From Brevibacillus sp. SYP-B805 (GTDB lineage Bacteria > Bacillota > Bacilli > Brevibacillales > Brevibacillaceae), in NCBI RefSeq assembly GCF_011059135.1, contig NZ_JAALGD010000022.1, forward strand, positions 1 to 56,327: a stretch of 56,327 nucleotides of DNA, written 5' to 3'. The position numbers and the translations under genes were made by a program. How positions within the stretch are numbered: the stretch's first letter is position 1; the number at the start of each line of letters is the position of its first letter. The notes below the pieces were generated by a model. That model did not search any database. It was not told the DNA's origin and worked only from the letters and a program-made list of their open reading frames with translations. This document shows positions 45,767-55,221 of this stretch, piece by piece.

Positions 45767-46887
45767 GGATTCACGCCCTCCTTCGTTTCCGTCTGCAGCA
45801 TCAGGGGAATGCGCACTTCGATTTGGGTGCCCTGGCCGATGGAGGAGTAAATCTCCATCGCGCCGCCCAGCTCATTAACCCTCTCCCGCATGGTTCTCAG
45901 TCCGTAAGAGATCATTTTTTCATCTTCAGGATCAAAGCCGATGCCATCGTCCGCGACGCGCAGGCGCACCTGTCCCTGCATGGTGAAAAGCTTGACGACA
46001 ATTTGCTTGGCCCGCGCATGGCGCAGCGTATTGGAAAGGGCTTCCTGCAGGATGCGGAACAGATGATCCTCGATGCCGGTCGGGAGGTCGGGAATCTCTT
46101 CAATTTCCCAGGATATGCCGAGCGACTGCTTCTGGCTCAGTTCCTCAAGAAGCTCGATCATCGCCTCGCGCAGCGACCGATCCTGCAGGGTTGCCGGCCG
46201 AAGATGCAAAAGCAGCGCCCTCATCTCCGCCTGAGCGGCGGCCGCCATCTCTTCCACCAGTTCGATCTGCTGGGCGGCCCGCTGCGGATTGATCCCGATC
46301 ATCCGCTTGATCGCGGCGGTCGTCATGGCGATGGCAAACAGCTGCTGACTCACCGCATCGTGCAGCTCCCGGGCCAGACGCTGCCGCTCTTCGGTCACCG
46401 CCGACTGGCGCAGCTGTTCGCCCAGTTCGGCATTGTGATTGGAAAGCCGCTGCAGGGAAGCCACCTGCTCCTCCCATTTGGCCGCCAACCGGTTAAACTG
46501 CCAGCCGATCTCTCCCAGCTCGTCCACTCCGAGATCGGGCACGCGGTAGGAAAGCACCCCGCGCTCCAGGTTCATGGCGGCTTCCCACAGCACATGCAGC
46601 CGTTTCTTCAACAGGTTGCCGGCGATATAGCCTGTCACCATCCCGATCAACGACGAAGCCGACACCGAAACGATCAGAATAAACAGCAGAATCTTCCAGT
46701 TCATGATCTCCAGGAGATCGACCCCGAGATACGTGGAAAAAAACATGATCACGGCGGGTTTGTCCTGCACCAGCAGGACGAACGCCAGCCACAGGAGGAA
46801 AAGAAAGACATTGACACCCGCCGTCAGCATCAAGCCCTGCTTGACAAACCGCCACTGGATGCTGGTCAGCCTGCTCTGCCGTCCCAT
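45763..46887 (-). CDS. liaS: Sensor histidine kinase LiaS
   Basis: This 374-residue kinase has two N-terminal membrane helices (about 17-42 and 65-92) with a very short outer loop, a HAMP region, the HisKA_3 motif ERQRLARELHDAVSQQLFAIA and an ATPase domain with VADDGIGFD. The tiny outer loop is typical of intramembrane-sensing kinases, which take their signal from a partner, here LiaF. Confidence 0.93.
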   Translation of the reverse strand: MGRQSRLTSIQWRFVKQGLMLTAGVNVFLFLLWLAFVLLVQDKPAVIMFFSTYLGVDLLEIMNWKILLFILIVSVSASSLIGMVTGYIAGNLLKKRLHVLWEAAMNLERGVLSYRVPDLGVDELGEIGWQFNRLAAKWEEQVASLQRLSNHNAELGEQLRQSAVTEERQRLARELHDAVSQQLFAIAMTTAAIKRMIGINPQRAAQQIELVEEMAAAAQAEMRALLLHLRPATLQDRSLREAMIELLEELSQKQSLGISWEIEEIPDLPTGIEDHLFRILQEALSNTLRHARAKQIVVKLFTMQGQVRLRVADDGIGFDPEDEKMISYGLRTMRERVNELGGAMEIYSSIGQGTQIEVRIPLMLQTETKEGVNP

Positions 46888-46902
46888 CGCGAGTACACCC
46901 CC

Positions 46903-47748
46903 CTAGATGTACTTCACGTCAATATCGCCCAGAAGCAGGCTGATGTTGAGCGTTACTTTTTTCGCGGCTTCGTCGAAAGAGTCGGAGCGCAGCGAGACGT
47001 GCCGGTTCAGCCCTCCCTGGTGATGACCAAAGACGGCCAAATCGCCGACATTTACCTCCGCTTCCACGGCGACGGGGAGATCGACCGGCACATAAACGGT
47101 GATGTCGCCGACCCATCCCTTGATGATAATCGCCGCCTCCTCTTCCTGGATCACCGCGCGCGACAGATCGATGACGACATTGCCGATCCCGTGCCAGATA
47201 AACATGCGGGTGAGTTCAAACCGCCCGGAAGTCAGGTGAAAATCGCCGATGAGCGCACTGCGGCTGTTTTTGCAGGAGAACCGGTGACCGTGGTGCCACG
47301 GTGCGTTCATCCCCAGCTTCCACCGTTCGAACGGATCGATGTGCGCCCATTTTGCGTAATGGCGGGCAAAGGCGGGATCGACGGCTTCCCCTGTCACCGG
47401 CCGCTCCGGGTCCTGGTTCGGCGGCGGAAACGGGAAACGCGGCCCGCGCGAACGAAGCAGCCGGAACCCCACATAGATCAGCACGAGGGAAATGAGCATC
47501 CCGAACACGTTCTCAAAATCCATGTCGAACCATATTTGTAAAAGGAATAGCGTTCCGAGCCCCGTCAAGATTCCCCCGGAGAGGCGTTTACCGTTCGACC
47601 AGTTTTTCAATCCGAAATAAACCAGGATGAGCGGCCACAGGGAAAAGATATTGAAGGAAATGATCCCGAGCGCATCCAGGAACATGCCGATTCCGGCTAT
47701 CATGATGGCAATTCCGCCAAGCATTGTGTGCAAGCGAGATAATTTCAC
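46903..47748 (-). CDS. liaF: LiaF, inhibitor of the LiaRS system
   Basis: This 281-residue protein has three or four N-terminal membrane helices and a C-terminal beta domain (SRSALIGDFHLTSGRFELTRMFIWHGIGNVVIDLSRA..), matching LiaF/YvqF. LiaF keeps LiaS silent until the envelope is damaged. The GTG at 47748 follows AGAGGAG 6 bases upstream. It lies 15 bases before liaS. Confidence 0.92.
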   Translation of the reverse strand: MKLSRLHTMLGGIAIMIAGIGMFLDALGIISFNIFSLWPLILVYFGLKNWSNGKRLSGGILTGLGTLFLLQIWFDMDFENVFGMLISLVLIYVGFRLLRSRGPRFPFPPPNQDPERPVTGEAVDPAFARHYAKWAHIDPFERWKLGMNAPWHHGHRFSCKNSRSALIGDFHLTSGRFELTRMFIWHGIGNVVIDLSRAVIQEEEAAIIIKGWVGDITVYVPVDLPVAVEAEVNVGDLAVFGHHQGGLNRHVSLRSDSFDEAAKKVTLNISLLLGDIDVKYI

Positions 47749-47783
47749 GTCTGTCTCCTCTCTTCGAGTCAAGCATGCCAGCC

Positions 47784-48335
47784 TTATTTGCGGCACATAT
47801 AGATAAAAGCGGGGGGGATGTTCAGCGCTGTAAATCCGATTTCAACCGTCGAGAACCGCTGCTGCAGTTCATCATGAAGCTGCAGGGAGTATTGAAACGT
47901 CACAAACACTCCTCCCGGCGCCAGCGCCTTGACGACCTCATCCAGGATGGCCGTCCGCAATTCCGGCGAAAAGATCGCGAACGGCAGGCCTGAAATGATG
48001 GCATCCACTTGCTCCAGCTTCATCTCGGCCAGATAGCTGTTCAGTTGCATCGCCTCGCGCTTGACGATCAAGCCGGGAAAACGGGATTCCAGCAGCTTGC
48101 GAAATTGCAGGTCACGCTCGATCACAAAAAAGATGGCGTCAGGACGCTTTTTCCGCAGAATCGCGCCTGTAAAAGCCCCCGTCCCCGGCCCCAGCTCGAC
48201 GATCGTACGGGCGGCATGCCAGGGAACCCGTTTCATCATTTCTTTGCATAGGAAGCGCGAGCTCGGTGCCACGCTGCCGACTCTGCCAGGTTCAGAAAGA
48301 AAGCGTTTCAAAAAGACGATCATGTCCGTAATCAA
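47784..48335 (-). CDS. SAM methyltransferase inside the Lia operon (phospholipid or RNA type)
   Basis: This 183-residue protein has the SAM motif IVELGPGTGAFTGAIL and the later motif AIISGLPFAIFSPEL, as in PmtA-like phospholipid N-methyltransferases and rRNA adenine dimethylase relatives. It starts with a hydrophobic, basic MIVFLKRFLSEPGRVGSVAPSS-type segment that could contact the membrane. A TTG at 48335 with GGAGG 6 bases upstream is the likely start. It lies between liaH and liaF, an addition to the usual Lia order. Confidence 0.83.
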   Translation of the reverse strand: MITDMIVFLKRFLSEPGRVGSVAPSSRFLCKEMMKRVPWHAARTIVELGPGTGAFTGAILRKKRPDAIFFVIERDLQFRKLLESRFPGLIVKREAMQLNSYLAEMKLEQVDAIISGLPFAIFSPELRTAILDEVVKALAPGGVFVTFQYSLQLHDELQQRFSTVEIGFTALNIPPAFIYMCRK

Positions 48336-48388
48336 GGGTGACCTCCTAGGGGAAAAGCAGCCCGCATGACACAGGCTGCTGTCTATCA

Positions 48389-49096
48389 TTAGTTATTCAA
48401 CGCGTCCCCATTCATTCCTTGTTCTTTCTTGTGATGCTCCGCGCCCTGCCCAACCAGGGAGGCTTTGATGCGGGCGAGCTCGGCGTCGATGTCATCGTGA
48501 TTCACCGCGCTTGGGGCGGGAGGAACCAGGCGCCACTCCCCGCTCATCTCCGCTTCCGCTTCCATGCGGATCACTTTTTCCTCCATGCGGGCGAAACCCC
48601 GGGAGGCCGATTCGCTGCAGAAGCCAACGATGGCCTGGTTCACCTGCTTTTTCGCCTGGGCCAGCTGCGCGCGGGACATCAGGGCGTATTTTTTGGCCCG
48701 CATCTTGTAAAACTCGTCTTTCAGCTCTGCCAGCTTCTCGCGCATCTGCGCCGCCGCATCCGCAGCCTGCTTGTACAGGGCCTCGTATTCCTGCGCCCTT
48801 GCTTCATAGCGTTTCTGGTCAATCAATGCGCGGCGCGCCACTTCGTCTTCTCCCTCGCTCAGGGCCAGTTTCACCTGGCGATCGCGCTTGGCGGCCATCG
48901 CCGCAGCCTCTTCCCACTGCTGACGGAACCGTTTCTCCAGGGCAACCTGACGGGCAACCGCCACTTCCGCTTGTCCGATTTCCACTTCCATATCTCTCAT
49001 ATATTGTGTCAGCATCACAATCGGATCTTCCATCGAATCGATCAGATCATTCACCGAAGCCACGGTCAAATCACGCAGACGTTTGAAAATACCCAT
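48389..49096 (-). CDS. liaH: PspA/IM30 family protein LiaH
   Basis: This 235-residue coiled-coil protein starts MGIFKRLRDLTVASVNDLID and continues with DPIVMLTQYMRDMEVEIGQAEVAVA, the PspA/IM30 signature. It probably forms large rings that protect the membrane. It lies 50 bases after liaI and is the main output of the LiaRS system in Bacillus. Confidence 0.93.
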   Translation of the reverse strand: MGIFKRLRDLTVASVNDLIDSMEDPIVMLTQYMRDMEVEIGQAEVAVARQVALEKRFRQQWEEAAAMAAKRDRQVKLALSEGEDEVARRALIDQKRYEARAQEYEALYKQAADAAAQMREKLAELKDEFYKMRAKKYALMSRAQLAQAKKQVNQAIVGFCSESASRGFARMEEKVIRMEAEAEMSGEWRLVPPAPSAVNHDDIDAELARIKASLVGQGAEHHKKEQGMNGDALNN

Positions 49097-49146
49097 CTTT
49101 TTTTCCTCCTTTAATCATACCATTCAGATCGGTTTCCTTACACTAC

Positions 49147-49566
49147 TTAAAATTGTTGTCGACGAGCCTGCAGCTCTTTTTCCCAACGATCCAAGGCGTC
49201 CTCCTTCAGCATGCTGTGGGCCCAATGCCGCTCGCCGATATCCGGCATCCTGACAGCAGGGGCCGGCCGGCGTCTCAACAGCCGGTAGCCGACCACCATG
49301 ATGATGATGGCCAACAGACAGCTGAACAGCAGCTCCAGCTTGCCGATCAGCATGAGGAGGCCGAAGACGAAGACAAACGCGCCCCACCCTTTCTTGCCGG
49401 CCGATCCCGTCTGCAGGAGCCGTTTCGCCCCATACAGCATGATCGCTCCGGGGATCAACAGCCCAAGCAGGTCGCCGGTATCGATCCCCAGGATATCCAG
49501 GATCAGCATCGCACCCACAATCAGCAGGATCAGCCCGAGAAGCACCTTCCCAGACCGCTCGCTCAT
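49147..49566 (-). CDS. liaI: LiaI-like membrane protein
   Basis: This 139-residue protein has four hydrophobic segments (GKVLLGLILLIVGAMLILDILG, LLGLLIPGAIMLYG, AFVFVFGLLMLIGKLELLF, LLAIIIMVVGYRLL) and a charged tail. The first half resembles LiaI and the LiaI/LiaF membrane domain; it anchors LiaH in B. subtilis. ATG at 49566 follows GGAGGG. It opens the operon. Confidence 0.82.
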   Translation of the reverse strand: MSERSGKVLLGLILLIVGAMLILDILGIDTGDLLGLLIPGAIMLYGAKRLLQTGSAGKKGWGAFVFVFGLLMLIGKLELLFSCLLAIIIMVVGYRLLRRRPAPAVRMPDIGERHWAHSMLKEDALDRWEKELQARRQQF

Positions 49567-49847
49567 GCACCATCCCTCCATTTCATCTACTGCGTCGTAC
49601 ACCCTCATTGTAGACGGCCCTGCAAAAGCGGATAACGGGCGAGCGGTTGGTTTTTCTCTCGGTCTGCGGGCGGAGGCAGCATACTCCTGCAACCGGATAG
49701 ATCATCGCCGGCTGCCGAAGGGAGGTGGTTTTGCCAGACGTTTCATGTTTATGCAGGGTATTTGTGACAAATTTGTGAACATTTCAGCAACAAAAAGGAA
49801 ATAGCTGGACGATCTCGAATTGGTAGTTTGGCGTGTAAAAAAATATC

Positions 49848-50000
49848 GAATGAAGCCGAGTTCCGTAAAACGGAAGCGGGGGAACCACGTTTTGGAGGAT
49901 TGTTCGACAACCTGTGCGGGCAACCTCAGGGGTGAATGGCTGTCTCGACGGCCTAGGGCACCTTTCGACCGAACCCATCAGCTAACCTCGTAGGCTCAAG
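49848..50000 (+). promoter_or_regulatory. c-di-AMP riboswitch (ydaO-yuaA class)
   Basis: GAAGCCGAGTTCCGTAAAAC, CGGAAGCGGGGGAACCACG, CAGGGGTGAATGGC, TAGGGCACCTTTC and CCGAACCCATCAGCTAACCT occur in the order of the ydaO-yuaA class. It ends 16 bases before a cell-wall hydrolase gene. High c-di-AMP normally reduces expression. Confidence 0.95.
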
Positions 50001-50016
50001 AAAGGGGCAGCAGAAG

Positions 50017-50544
50017 TTGCGTAAGTGTGTTCAGTTTTTGCTTGTCGCTGGACTCCTGCTGGTTGGGAGCCATTCCGCCTTCGCCGAGGAAAGCCTCCTG
50101 ATGTCCACGGTGAAGAAGCTGTATGGCGTACCTTACAAATCGGGAGGAACCAGCCCGAATGGTTTTGACTGCTCCGGATTCACACGCTACGTCTTCAACC
50201 AACTGGGTGTAGATCTGCCGCACAACTCTGCGAGCCAGTATACGGTGGGACAAAAAGTCGCCCGCAAAGACCTGCAGCCTGGCGACCTTCTGTTCTTCAA
50301 CACCAACGGCCGCAGCATCTCCCATGTGGGCATCTACATCGGCAACAACACCTTCGTACACTCCGAATCGGGCAGAGGCGTCGTGAAGACGAAACTGACA
50401 GACCCGTATTACTGGAGCAAACGTTACGTGGGTGCCATACGTGTGGCGCTGCCGGCGCAAAAGACAATCGCCACAGGGGCTCCGGCTCCGGCGAAAAAGG
50501 CTGCCGTACAGGCTGCCTCCGTTCAGGAAACAAAGACAAAATAA
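50017..50544 (+). CDS. Secreted NlpC/P60 cell-wall endopeptidase
   Basis: This 175-residue protein has a signal peptide (FLLVAGLLLVGSHSAFAEE) and an NlpC/P60 domain: FDCSGFTRYVF with the nucleophile Cys, ISHVGIYIGNN with the His, and a later polar residue. It likely cuts peptide stems of peptidoglycan. A low-complexity Ala/Lys tail follows. The start is a TTG with AAAGGGG upstream. Riboswitch control by c-di-AMP is typical for such hydrolases. Confidence 0.92.
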   Translation: MRKCVQFLLVAGLLLVGSHSAFAEESLLMSTVKKLYGVPYKSGGTSPNGFDCSGFTRYVFNQLGVDLPHNSASQYTVGQKVARKDLQPGDLLFFNTNGRSISHVGIYIGNNTFVHSESGRGVVKTKLTDPYYWSKRYVGAIRVALPAQKTIATGAPAPAKKAAVQAASVQETKTK

Positions 50545-50562
50545 CGCTTGGCAACAAACATG

Positions 50563-50592
50563 AAGTCAGGATCGCTTATCCTGACTTTTTTT
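50563..50592 (+). terminator. Terminator after the NlpC/P60 gene
   Basis: AGTCAGGAT and ATCCTGACT form a stem followed by TTTTTT. Confidence 0.93.
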
Positions 50593-50683
50593 GACGTAAT
50601 TTGGCACCTGGTCTCAGGAGGAGATCGCAACGATAAACGGGACGCGCGCCTGTGAAGCCTCCTCCCGATACCAGCATTTTCGT

Positions 50684-51313
50684 TTACAAGAGCGTATGAT
50701 AGCCGTTATAAAACACCTTGCAGGCAAAATAAAAGAACAGGACGGCGGAAGCCAGCGAGAAACCGCGAATGATTCCCGGCCCCATCAACTTTCCCCCTTT
50801 CGCGGCCAGATAAGAGATCACAGCGGACCAGACGAGACCGGCGCAGAAAAAGCCGGCAAAGAAGAGAACCAGCGACGTCTGCGTTTCTCCCTGCGAGGCG
50901 GCGATGACACTGCCGCCGATGGTCGCAAACCAGAGGATGGCTGATGGCGAAGCCAGGGCCAATCCCGCTCCCCAGACAAAATCTTTCCACAAGGAGCGTG
51001 CGGGGACGTCACCCTGCCAATCGATTTCCTTCGGCTTTCTCATCTCGCGCACCATCTGCCAGCTCATCCAGAGAAGGACGGCCGACCCGCCGAGCCACAG
51101 GATCCATCGCACGATCCGATGCTCCAGCAGATAGGAGATGCCCACCATGGAGAGAACCGCATAAAACAGGTCGCCAAAGCTGGAACCCACCCCGATCAGG
51201 AGCGCCGGCAGGAATCCGCGCTGCAACCCGGAGCGGAGCAAGGCCACATTGACGATGCCCAGATCCAGGCAGAGCGAGAGGGATAAAAGAAATCCGGAAA
51301 AGAACAGCAGCAT
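50684..51313 (-). CDS. LysE/RhtB family exporter
   Basis: This 209-residue membrane protein has six helices in the LysE arrangement; LLIGVGSSFGDLFYAVLSMVG and ALASPSAILWFATIGG are family motifs. It probably exports amino acids or related compounds. ATG at 51313 follows GGGAGG; the ATG six codons earlier has no site. Confidence 0.85.
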   Translation of the reverse strand: MLLFFSGFLLSLSLCLDLGIVNVALLRSGLQRGFLPALLIGVGSSFGDLFYAVLSMVGISYLLEHRIVRWILWLGGSAVLLWMSWQMVREMRKPKEIDWQGDVPARSLWKDFVWGAGLALASPSAILWFATIGGSVIAASQGETQTSLVLFFAGFFCAGLVWSAVISYLAAKGGKLMGPGIIRGFSLASAVLFFYFACKVFYNGYHTLL

Positions 51314-51378
51314 GCAAAGAACGCCTCCCATACAGCAATGCGATATCTATGTTATAAAACATGACATCAGCATTGTAA

Positions 51379-51400
51379 AGAAAAAACCGGTTCAAGCCGG
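51379..51400 (-). terminator. Terminator after ribH
   Basis: Minus-strand CCGG-CTTGAA-CCGG is followed by TTTTTTC. A larger hairpin (GGAACCCGGC/GCCGGGTTCC, 51413-51450) lies just before it. Confidence 0.7.
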
Positions 51401-51456
51401 CGTACAACGGCCGGAACCCGGCATGCGTTTCTGCAGCCGGGTTCCGGTTTTCCTTC

Positions 51457-51918
51457 CTACCATTGTCGGCTCAAATTGGCCATTTCGATCGCCGCGACCG
51501 CCGCTTCCCAGCCCTTGTTCCCGGCTTTGGTGCCTGCGCGCTCAATCGCCTGCTCGATGCTTTCGGTGGTCAGCACGCCAAAGATGACGGGAATGCCGGT
51601 TGACAGCGAGGCGCTGGCTACGCCTTTGGCACACTCGCTGCACACATAGTCAAAATGGGGAGTAGACCCGCGAATGACCGCCCCCAGGGTAATGACGGCG
51701 TCATATTTGCCCGACTCCGCCATTTTGCGGGCGATCAGGGGGATTTCGAAAGCCCCCGGCACCCATGCCAGCTCTACATCCTCTTCATGCACGCCGTGCC
51801 GTTTCAGCGCATCCGCTGCGCCTGCCACCAGCTTGCTGACGATAAACTCGTTGAAGCGGCCGGCCACGATCCCGATTCTCAAGCCTGTCCCTACCAAATG
51901 CCCTTCATAAATGCGCAT
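51457..51918 (-). CDS. ribH: 6,7-dimethyl-8-ribityllumazine synthase
   Basis: This 153-residue enzyme makes lumazine from the ribityl-pyrimidine and the butanone phosphate. It has [41 protein letters not shown] with the catalytic His, and [17 protein letters not shown]. It usually forms a 60-subunit shell. Last gene of the rib operon. Confidence 0.97.
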   Translation of the reverse strand: MRIYEGHLVGTGLRIGIVAGRFNEFIVSKLVAGAADALKRHGVHEEDVELAWVPGAFEIPLIARKMAESGKYDAVITLGAVIRGSTPHFDYVCSECAKGVASASLSTGIPVIFGVLTTESIEQAIERAGTKAGNKGWEAAVAAIEMANLSRQW

Positions 51919-51925
51919 GCCCGAT

Positions 51926-53128
51926 TCACTCCTTCACCAAGTTGAGCAGATGTCCCAGTTTGTCGTGTTTGGTCTGCAAATAATGCCGATTGTGCGGATG
52001 GGCCGGCACCTCGATCGGCACGCGGTCCACCACTTCCAGCCCATACCCGTTCAAGCCGCGGATTTTGCGGGGATTGTTGGTCAGCAGCCTGATTTTTCCC
52101 ACGCCCAGATCGCGCAGGATTTGGGCGCCGATGCCGTATTCCCGCAAGTCGGGGGGAAAGCCCAGCTTCTCGTTGGCCTCCACCGTGTCAAACCCTTCCT
52201 CCTGCAGCTTGTACGCCCGCAGCTTGTTGATCAGGCCGATGCCGCGCCCTTCCTGCCGCATGTAGAGCAGCACGCCTTTGCCCGCCCGCTCGATCTGCCC
52301 AAGCGCCGCATGCAGCTGCGGCCCGCAGTCGCAGCGAAACGACCCGAACACATCGCCGGTCAGACACTCGGAGTGAACGCGCACCAATGTGGGTTCGTCG
52401 GGGCGAATCTCCCCCTTGACCAGAGCGACATGCTCCTTCCCGTCCACTTCGTTGGTGTACGCCACCAGGCGGAACTCCCCGTATGCGCTCGGAAGGGAGA
52501 CTTCCACTTCCCGTTTGATCAAGCATTCATTCCGCGTCCGATACCGGATCAGCGCCTCGATCGAGATCAGCTTCAGCCCGAAGCGCCGGGCGATCTCCTG
52601 CAGCTGGGGCAGACGCGCCATCGTGCCGTCTTCGTTCAGGATTTCGCAAATGACGCCGGCCGGATAGGCTCCCGCCAGCCGGGCCAGATCGACCGCAGCT
52701 TCCGTGTGTCCGGCCCGCCGCAAGACTCCCCCCTTTTTGGCGATTAAGGGGAAAATGTGTCCGGGCCGCCGGAAATGCTCCGCCCTCGTCGCCGGATTGA
52801 CCATCGCCTGAATGGTGCGGGAGCGCTCAAAGGCGGAGATGCCGGTATGCGTCCCGATCTCGTCAATGGAGACGGTAAACGCCGTACCCTGTTTATCCGT
52901 ATTGTTCTCCACCATCGGCTGCAGATGAAGCTCCGCGGCTCTCTCCTCCGTGATGGGGACGCATACCAGGCCGCGGCCGTGCGTCACCATGAAGTTGATC
53001 ATCTCCGGTGTCGCCGCTTCCGCCAAGCAGAGCAGATCCCCTTCGTTTTCCCGATCCTCGTCGTCCACCACGATGATGGCTTTCCCCTGGCGCAGATCTT
53101 CCAGGGCTTCTTCTATCGTATGAAACAT
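51926..53128 (-). CDS. ribBA: Bifunctional DHBP synthase / GTP cyclohydrolase II
   Basis: This 400-residue fusion has an N-terminal DHBP synthase (about 1-200; [25 protein letters not shown]) and a C-terminal GTP cyclohydrolase II (about 205-400; [19 protein letters not shown] with the zinc cysteines, [13 protein letters not shown]). It supplies both starting intermediates of riboflavin. It starts 23 bases before element R4 on the operon's minus strand. Confidence 0.97.
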   Translation of the reverse strand: MFHTIEEALEDLRQGKAIIVVDDEDRENEGDLLCLAEAATPEMINFMVTHGRGLVCVPITEERAAELHLQPMVENNTDKQGTAFTVSIDEIGTHTGISAFERSRTIQAMVNPATRAEHFRRPGHIFPLIAKKGGVLRRAGHTEAAVDLARLAGAYPAGVICEILNEDGTMARLPQLQEIARRFGLKLISIEALIRYRTRNECLIKREVEVSLPSAYGEFRLVAYTNEVDGKEHVALVKGEIRPDEPTLVRVHSECLTGDVFGSFRCDCGPQLHAALGQIERAGKGVLLYMRQEGRGIGLINKLRAYKLQEEGFDTVEANEKLGFPPDLREYGIGAQILRDLGVGKIRLLTNNPRKIRGLNGYGLEVVDRVPIEVPAHPHNRHYLQTKHDKLGHLLNLVKE

Positions 53129-53151
53129 GGTCCACCTCCCTGTGTCGGAAA

Positions 53152-53262
53152 CCCCGCCGACTTAAGCTGTGCTTAACCCCAAAAAGTGACGTTGACCTTC
53201 GAAGCTTAATCCGAGTACTTTTTGGGGACCCCTGAGCATGCTGTGTCAGTGGGGGCCCTCCA
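53152..53262. repeat. Structured interspersed element R4 inside the rib operon
   Basis: CCCCGCCGAC (53152-53161) pairs imperfectly with GTCAGTGGGG (53245-53254). Inside are TTAAGC-TGT-GCTTAA and an 11-bp arm CCCCAAAAAGT/ACTTTTTGGGG. GGGGGCCC follows as in R2 and R3, then the ribE stop; the outer tail seen in R2 and R3 is absent. It occupies the ribE-ribBA gap. Confidence 0.75.
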
Positions 53263-53263
53263 C

Positions 53264-53926
53264 TCATGCAAAACCGTGCTGCCGCAAAAAATCGATGCCG
53301 ATGCGATCCGCGCGCCCCTGCTCCCGCTCCGGCCGGGGATAGCCGTCAAGCAGGCGCTCCACGTATTTGGCAATGATGTCGCACTCCAGATTCACCCGGT
53401 CGCCGGGCTGCCGTTCCCGCAAGCTGGTATGGGCCAGGGTGTGCGGAATGATCGATACGGAAAACCCGCTCTCCCACACATCGACGATGGTCAGGCTGAT
53501 GCCGTCCACCGTGACCGACCCGCGCGGCACCATGTACCGGAGCAGCGATGCCCCGCATTCGATCCGGAAAAGCACCGCGTTGGCATCGTTTTTACGAGAA
53601 AGAACAACCCCGGTTCCATCCACGTGTCCGGAGACGATATGCCCTCCGAAGCGGTCGCCCAGCGCCATCGCCCGCTCCAGATTGACGGCCTGTCCCGGCG
53701 CCAGTTTGCCGAGATTGGTCTTTTTCAGCGTCTCCGGCATGACGTCAACGGTAAAATGACGGGCAGTAAACGAGGTGACGGTCAGGCAAACCCCGTTCAC
53801 CGCGATGCTGTCCCCGAGCTGCACCCCTTTCAGCACCTTCGCGGCCTGAATCGTCAGCGTGCATGCCCGGGAGCCACCCGCGATGCCCGCGAGAATGCCG
53901 ACCTCCTCCACCAATCCCGTAAACAT
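53264..53926 (-). CDS. ribE: Riboflavin synthase, alpha chain
   Basis: This 220-residue enzyme dismutates two lumazines to riboflavin. It consists of two similar barrels, beginning MFTGLVEEVG, with SIAVNGVCLTV in the first and SVTVDGISLTIVDV in the second. It starts 3 bases after ribD, so translation is coupled. Confidence 0.96.
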   Translation of the reverse strand: MFTGLVEEVGILAGIAGGSRACTLTIQAAKVLKGVQLGDSIAVNGVCLTVTSFTARHFTVDVMPETLKKTNLGKLAPGQAVNLERAMALGDRFGGHIVSGHVDGTGVVLSRKNDANAVLFRIECGASLLRYMVPRGSVTVDGISLTIVDVWESGFSVSIIPHTLAHTSLRERQPGDRVNLECDIIAKYVERLLDGYPRPEREQGRADRIGIDFLRQHGFA

Positions 53927-53929
53927 CGG

Positions 53930-55033
53930 CTAGATGCCCCCTTTCCAGTCAGGATAGCCGCTGATGCGCAGATCATGCTCGCTGATCCGCTCCACTTCCA
54001 CCTCTTTCAGCGGGATGGCCTCATCCATGGTTGGTATGCCGGCTGCGCCAAACGGGGTCGGCGCCGAGGCTCCCCCCACCAGCTTGAGGGACAGATAGCT
54101 GATCACCTTCTGAATCGCCCGCGCGTTCAGGAAGGCACCGTTTACCGCCGACCCGCCTTCCACAAGCAGCGTCGTGATCCCCTGTTCACCCAGGCAGCGC
54201 AGCACCCAATGGATATCCACATGATCCCGCTCTTCGTCGCTGATGATACGCACCCCATGCTGCTGCAGGGCTTCCCGCTTCTCCCTGGCGGCTCGCCGGG
54301 TCGTAAAGATCCAGGTGGGGGCCTTGCCGTCCGTCACCACCTGGGCGGAGAGCGGAATGCGCAGGGTGGTGTCCAGAATCACCCGCACCGGCTGTCTGGC
54401 GGTGCCGTCCAGACGGGCCGTCAGCGCAGGATCGTCGGCTATCACCGTATTTACCCCCACCAGGATGGCATCGTGGCGGTGGCGCATGAGATGCACCTCT
54501 TCCCGGGCCTTTTCCCCCGACACCCAGCGGCTGTGTCCCGTCTCCGTCGCCACTTTACCGTCCAGCGTGCTGGCGGTCTTCACGGTTACAAAGGGCGTTC
54601 CCGTGGAGATAAAATGAAAAAACGCTTCATTCAGGCGGCGGGCCTCCTGCTCCAGCAGACCCACGCTCACCTCCAGACCCGCCTCACGAAGCCGGGCGAT
54701 GCCGCGGCCGGCCACCAGCGGATTGGGATCGACTGTCGCAATGACCACGCGCGAGATGCCCGCCTGCAGAATCGCATCGCAGCAGGGCGGCGTCCGACCG
54801 TGATGGCTGCATGGTTCCAGCGTGACGTAGAGCGTGGCCTGCCGCGCCTTTTCTCCGGCCATCCGCAGCGCATGCACCTCCGCGTGGGCTTCTCCGGCCT
54901 TCAGATGGGCTCCCATGCCGACGATCTCTCCATCCTTGACCACCACTGCACCGACCAGCGGATTGGGGCTGGTCTGGCCGATCGCCCCTTTGGCCAGTTG
55001 AATCGCGAGCGACATATAGTGGGCATCCAGCAT
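53930..55033 (-). CDS. ribD: Bifunctional riboflavin deaminase-reductase
   Basis: This 367-residue enzyme has an N-terminal zinc deaminase (HAEVHAL and PCSHHGRTPPCC, about 50-85) and a C-terminal NADPH-dependent reductase (about 148-360; VKTASTLDGKVA, LLVEGG). It catalyses the second and third steps of riboflavin synthesis. It is the first gene after the FMN riboswitch. Confidence 0.96.
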   Translation of the reverse strand: MLDAHYMSLAIQLAKGAIGQTSPNPLVGAVVVKDGEIVGMGAHLKAGEAHAEVHALRMAGEKARQATLYVTLEPCSHHGRTPPCCDAILQAGISRVVIATVDPNPLVAGRGIARLREAGLEVSVGLLEQEARRLNEAFFHFISTGTPFVTVKTASTLDGKVATETGHSRWVSGEKAREEVHLMRHRHDAILVGVNTVIADDPALTARLDGTARQPVRVILDTTLRIPLSAQVVTDGKAPTWIFTTRRAAREKREALQQHGVRIISDEERDHVDIHWVLRCLGEQGITTLLVEGGSAVNGAFLNARAIQKVISYLSLKLVGGASAPTPFGAAGIPTMDEAIPLKEVEVERISEHDLRISGYPDWKGGI

Positions 55034-55083
55034 GACACGTCCTCCTTTCCCTGTTGGGATGAAAACCGTGAATAATGGACCTC

Positions 55084-55118
55084 AAAAAAAGGAAAAGTCC
55101 TGAAACAGCGTTCAGGAC
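55084..55118 (-). terminator. Terminator hairpin of the rib-operon riboswitch
   Basis: Minus-strand GTCCTGAA-loop-TTCAGGAC is followed by TTTTCCTTTTTTT. It lies between the aptamer and ribD and is the likely expression platform. Confidence 0.88.
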
Positions 55119-55221
55119 ACAGGGAAATAAGCCTTGCAGCCGCTGTTTTTTGAAAACCTGCCCGATCCACGTCTTCCTTTCCATCGATCGGACTGCCCCC
55201 ATAGCAGCCGCAAAGCTCGTT

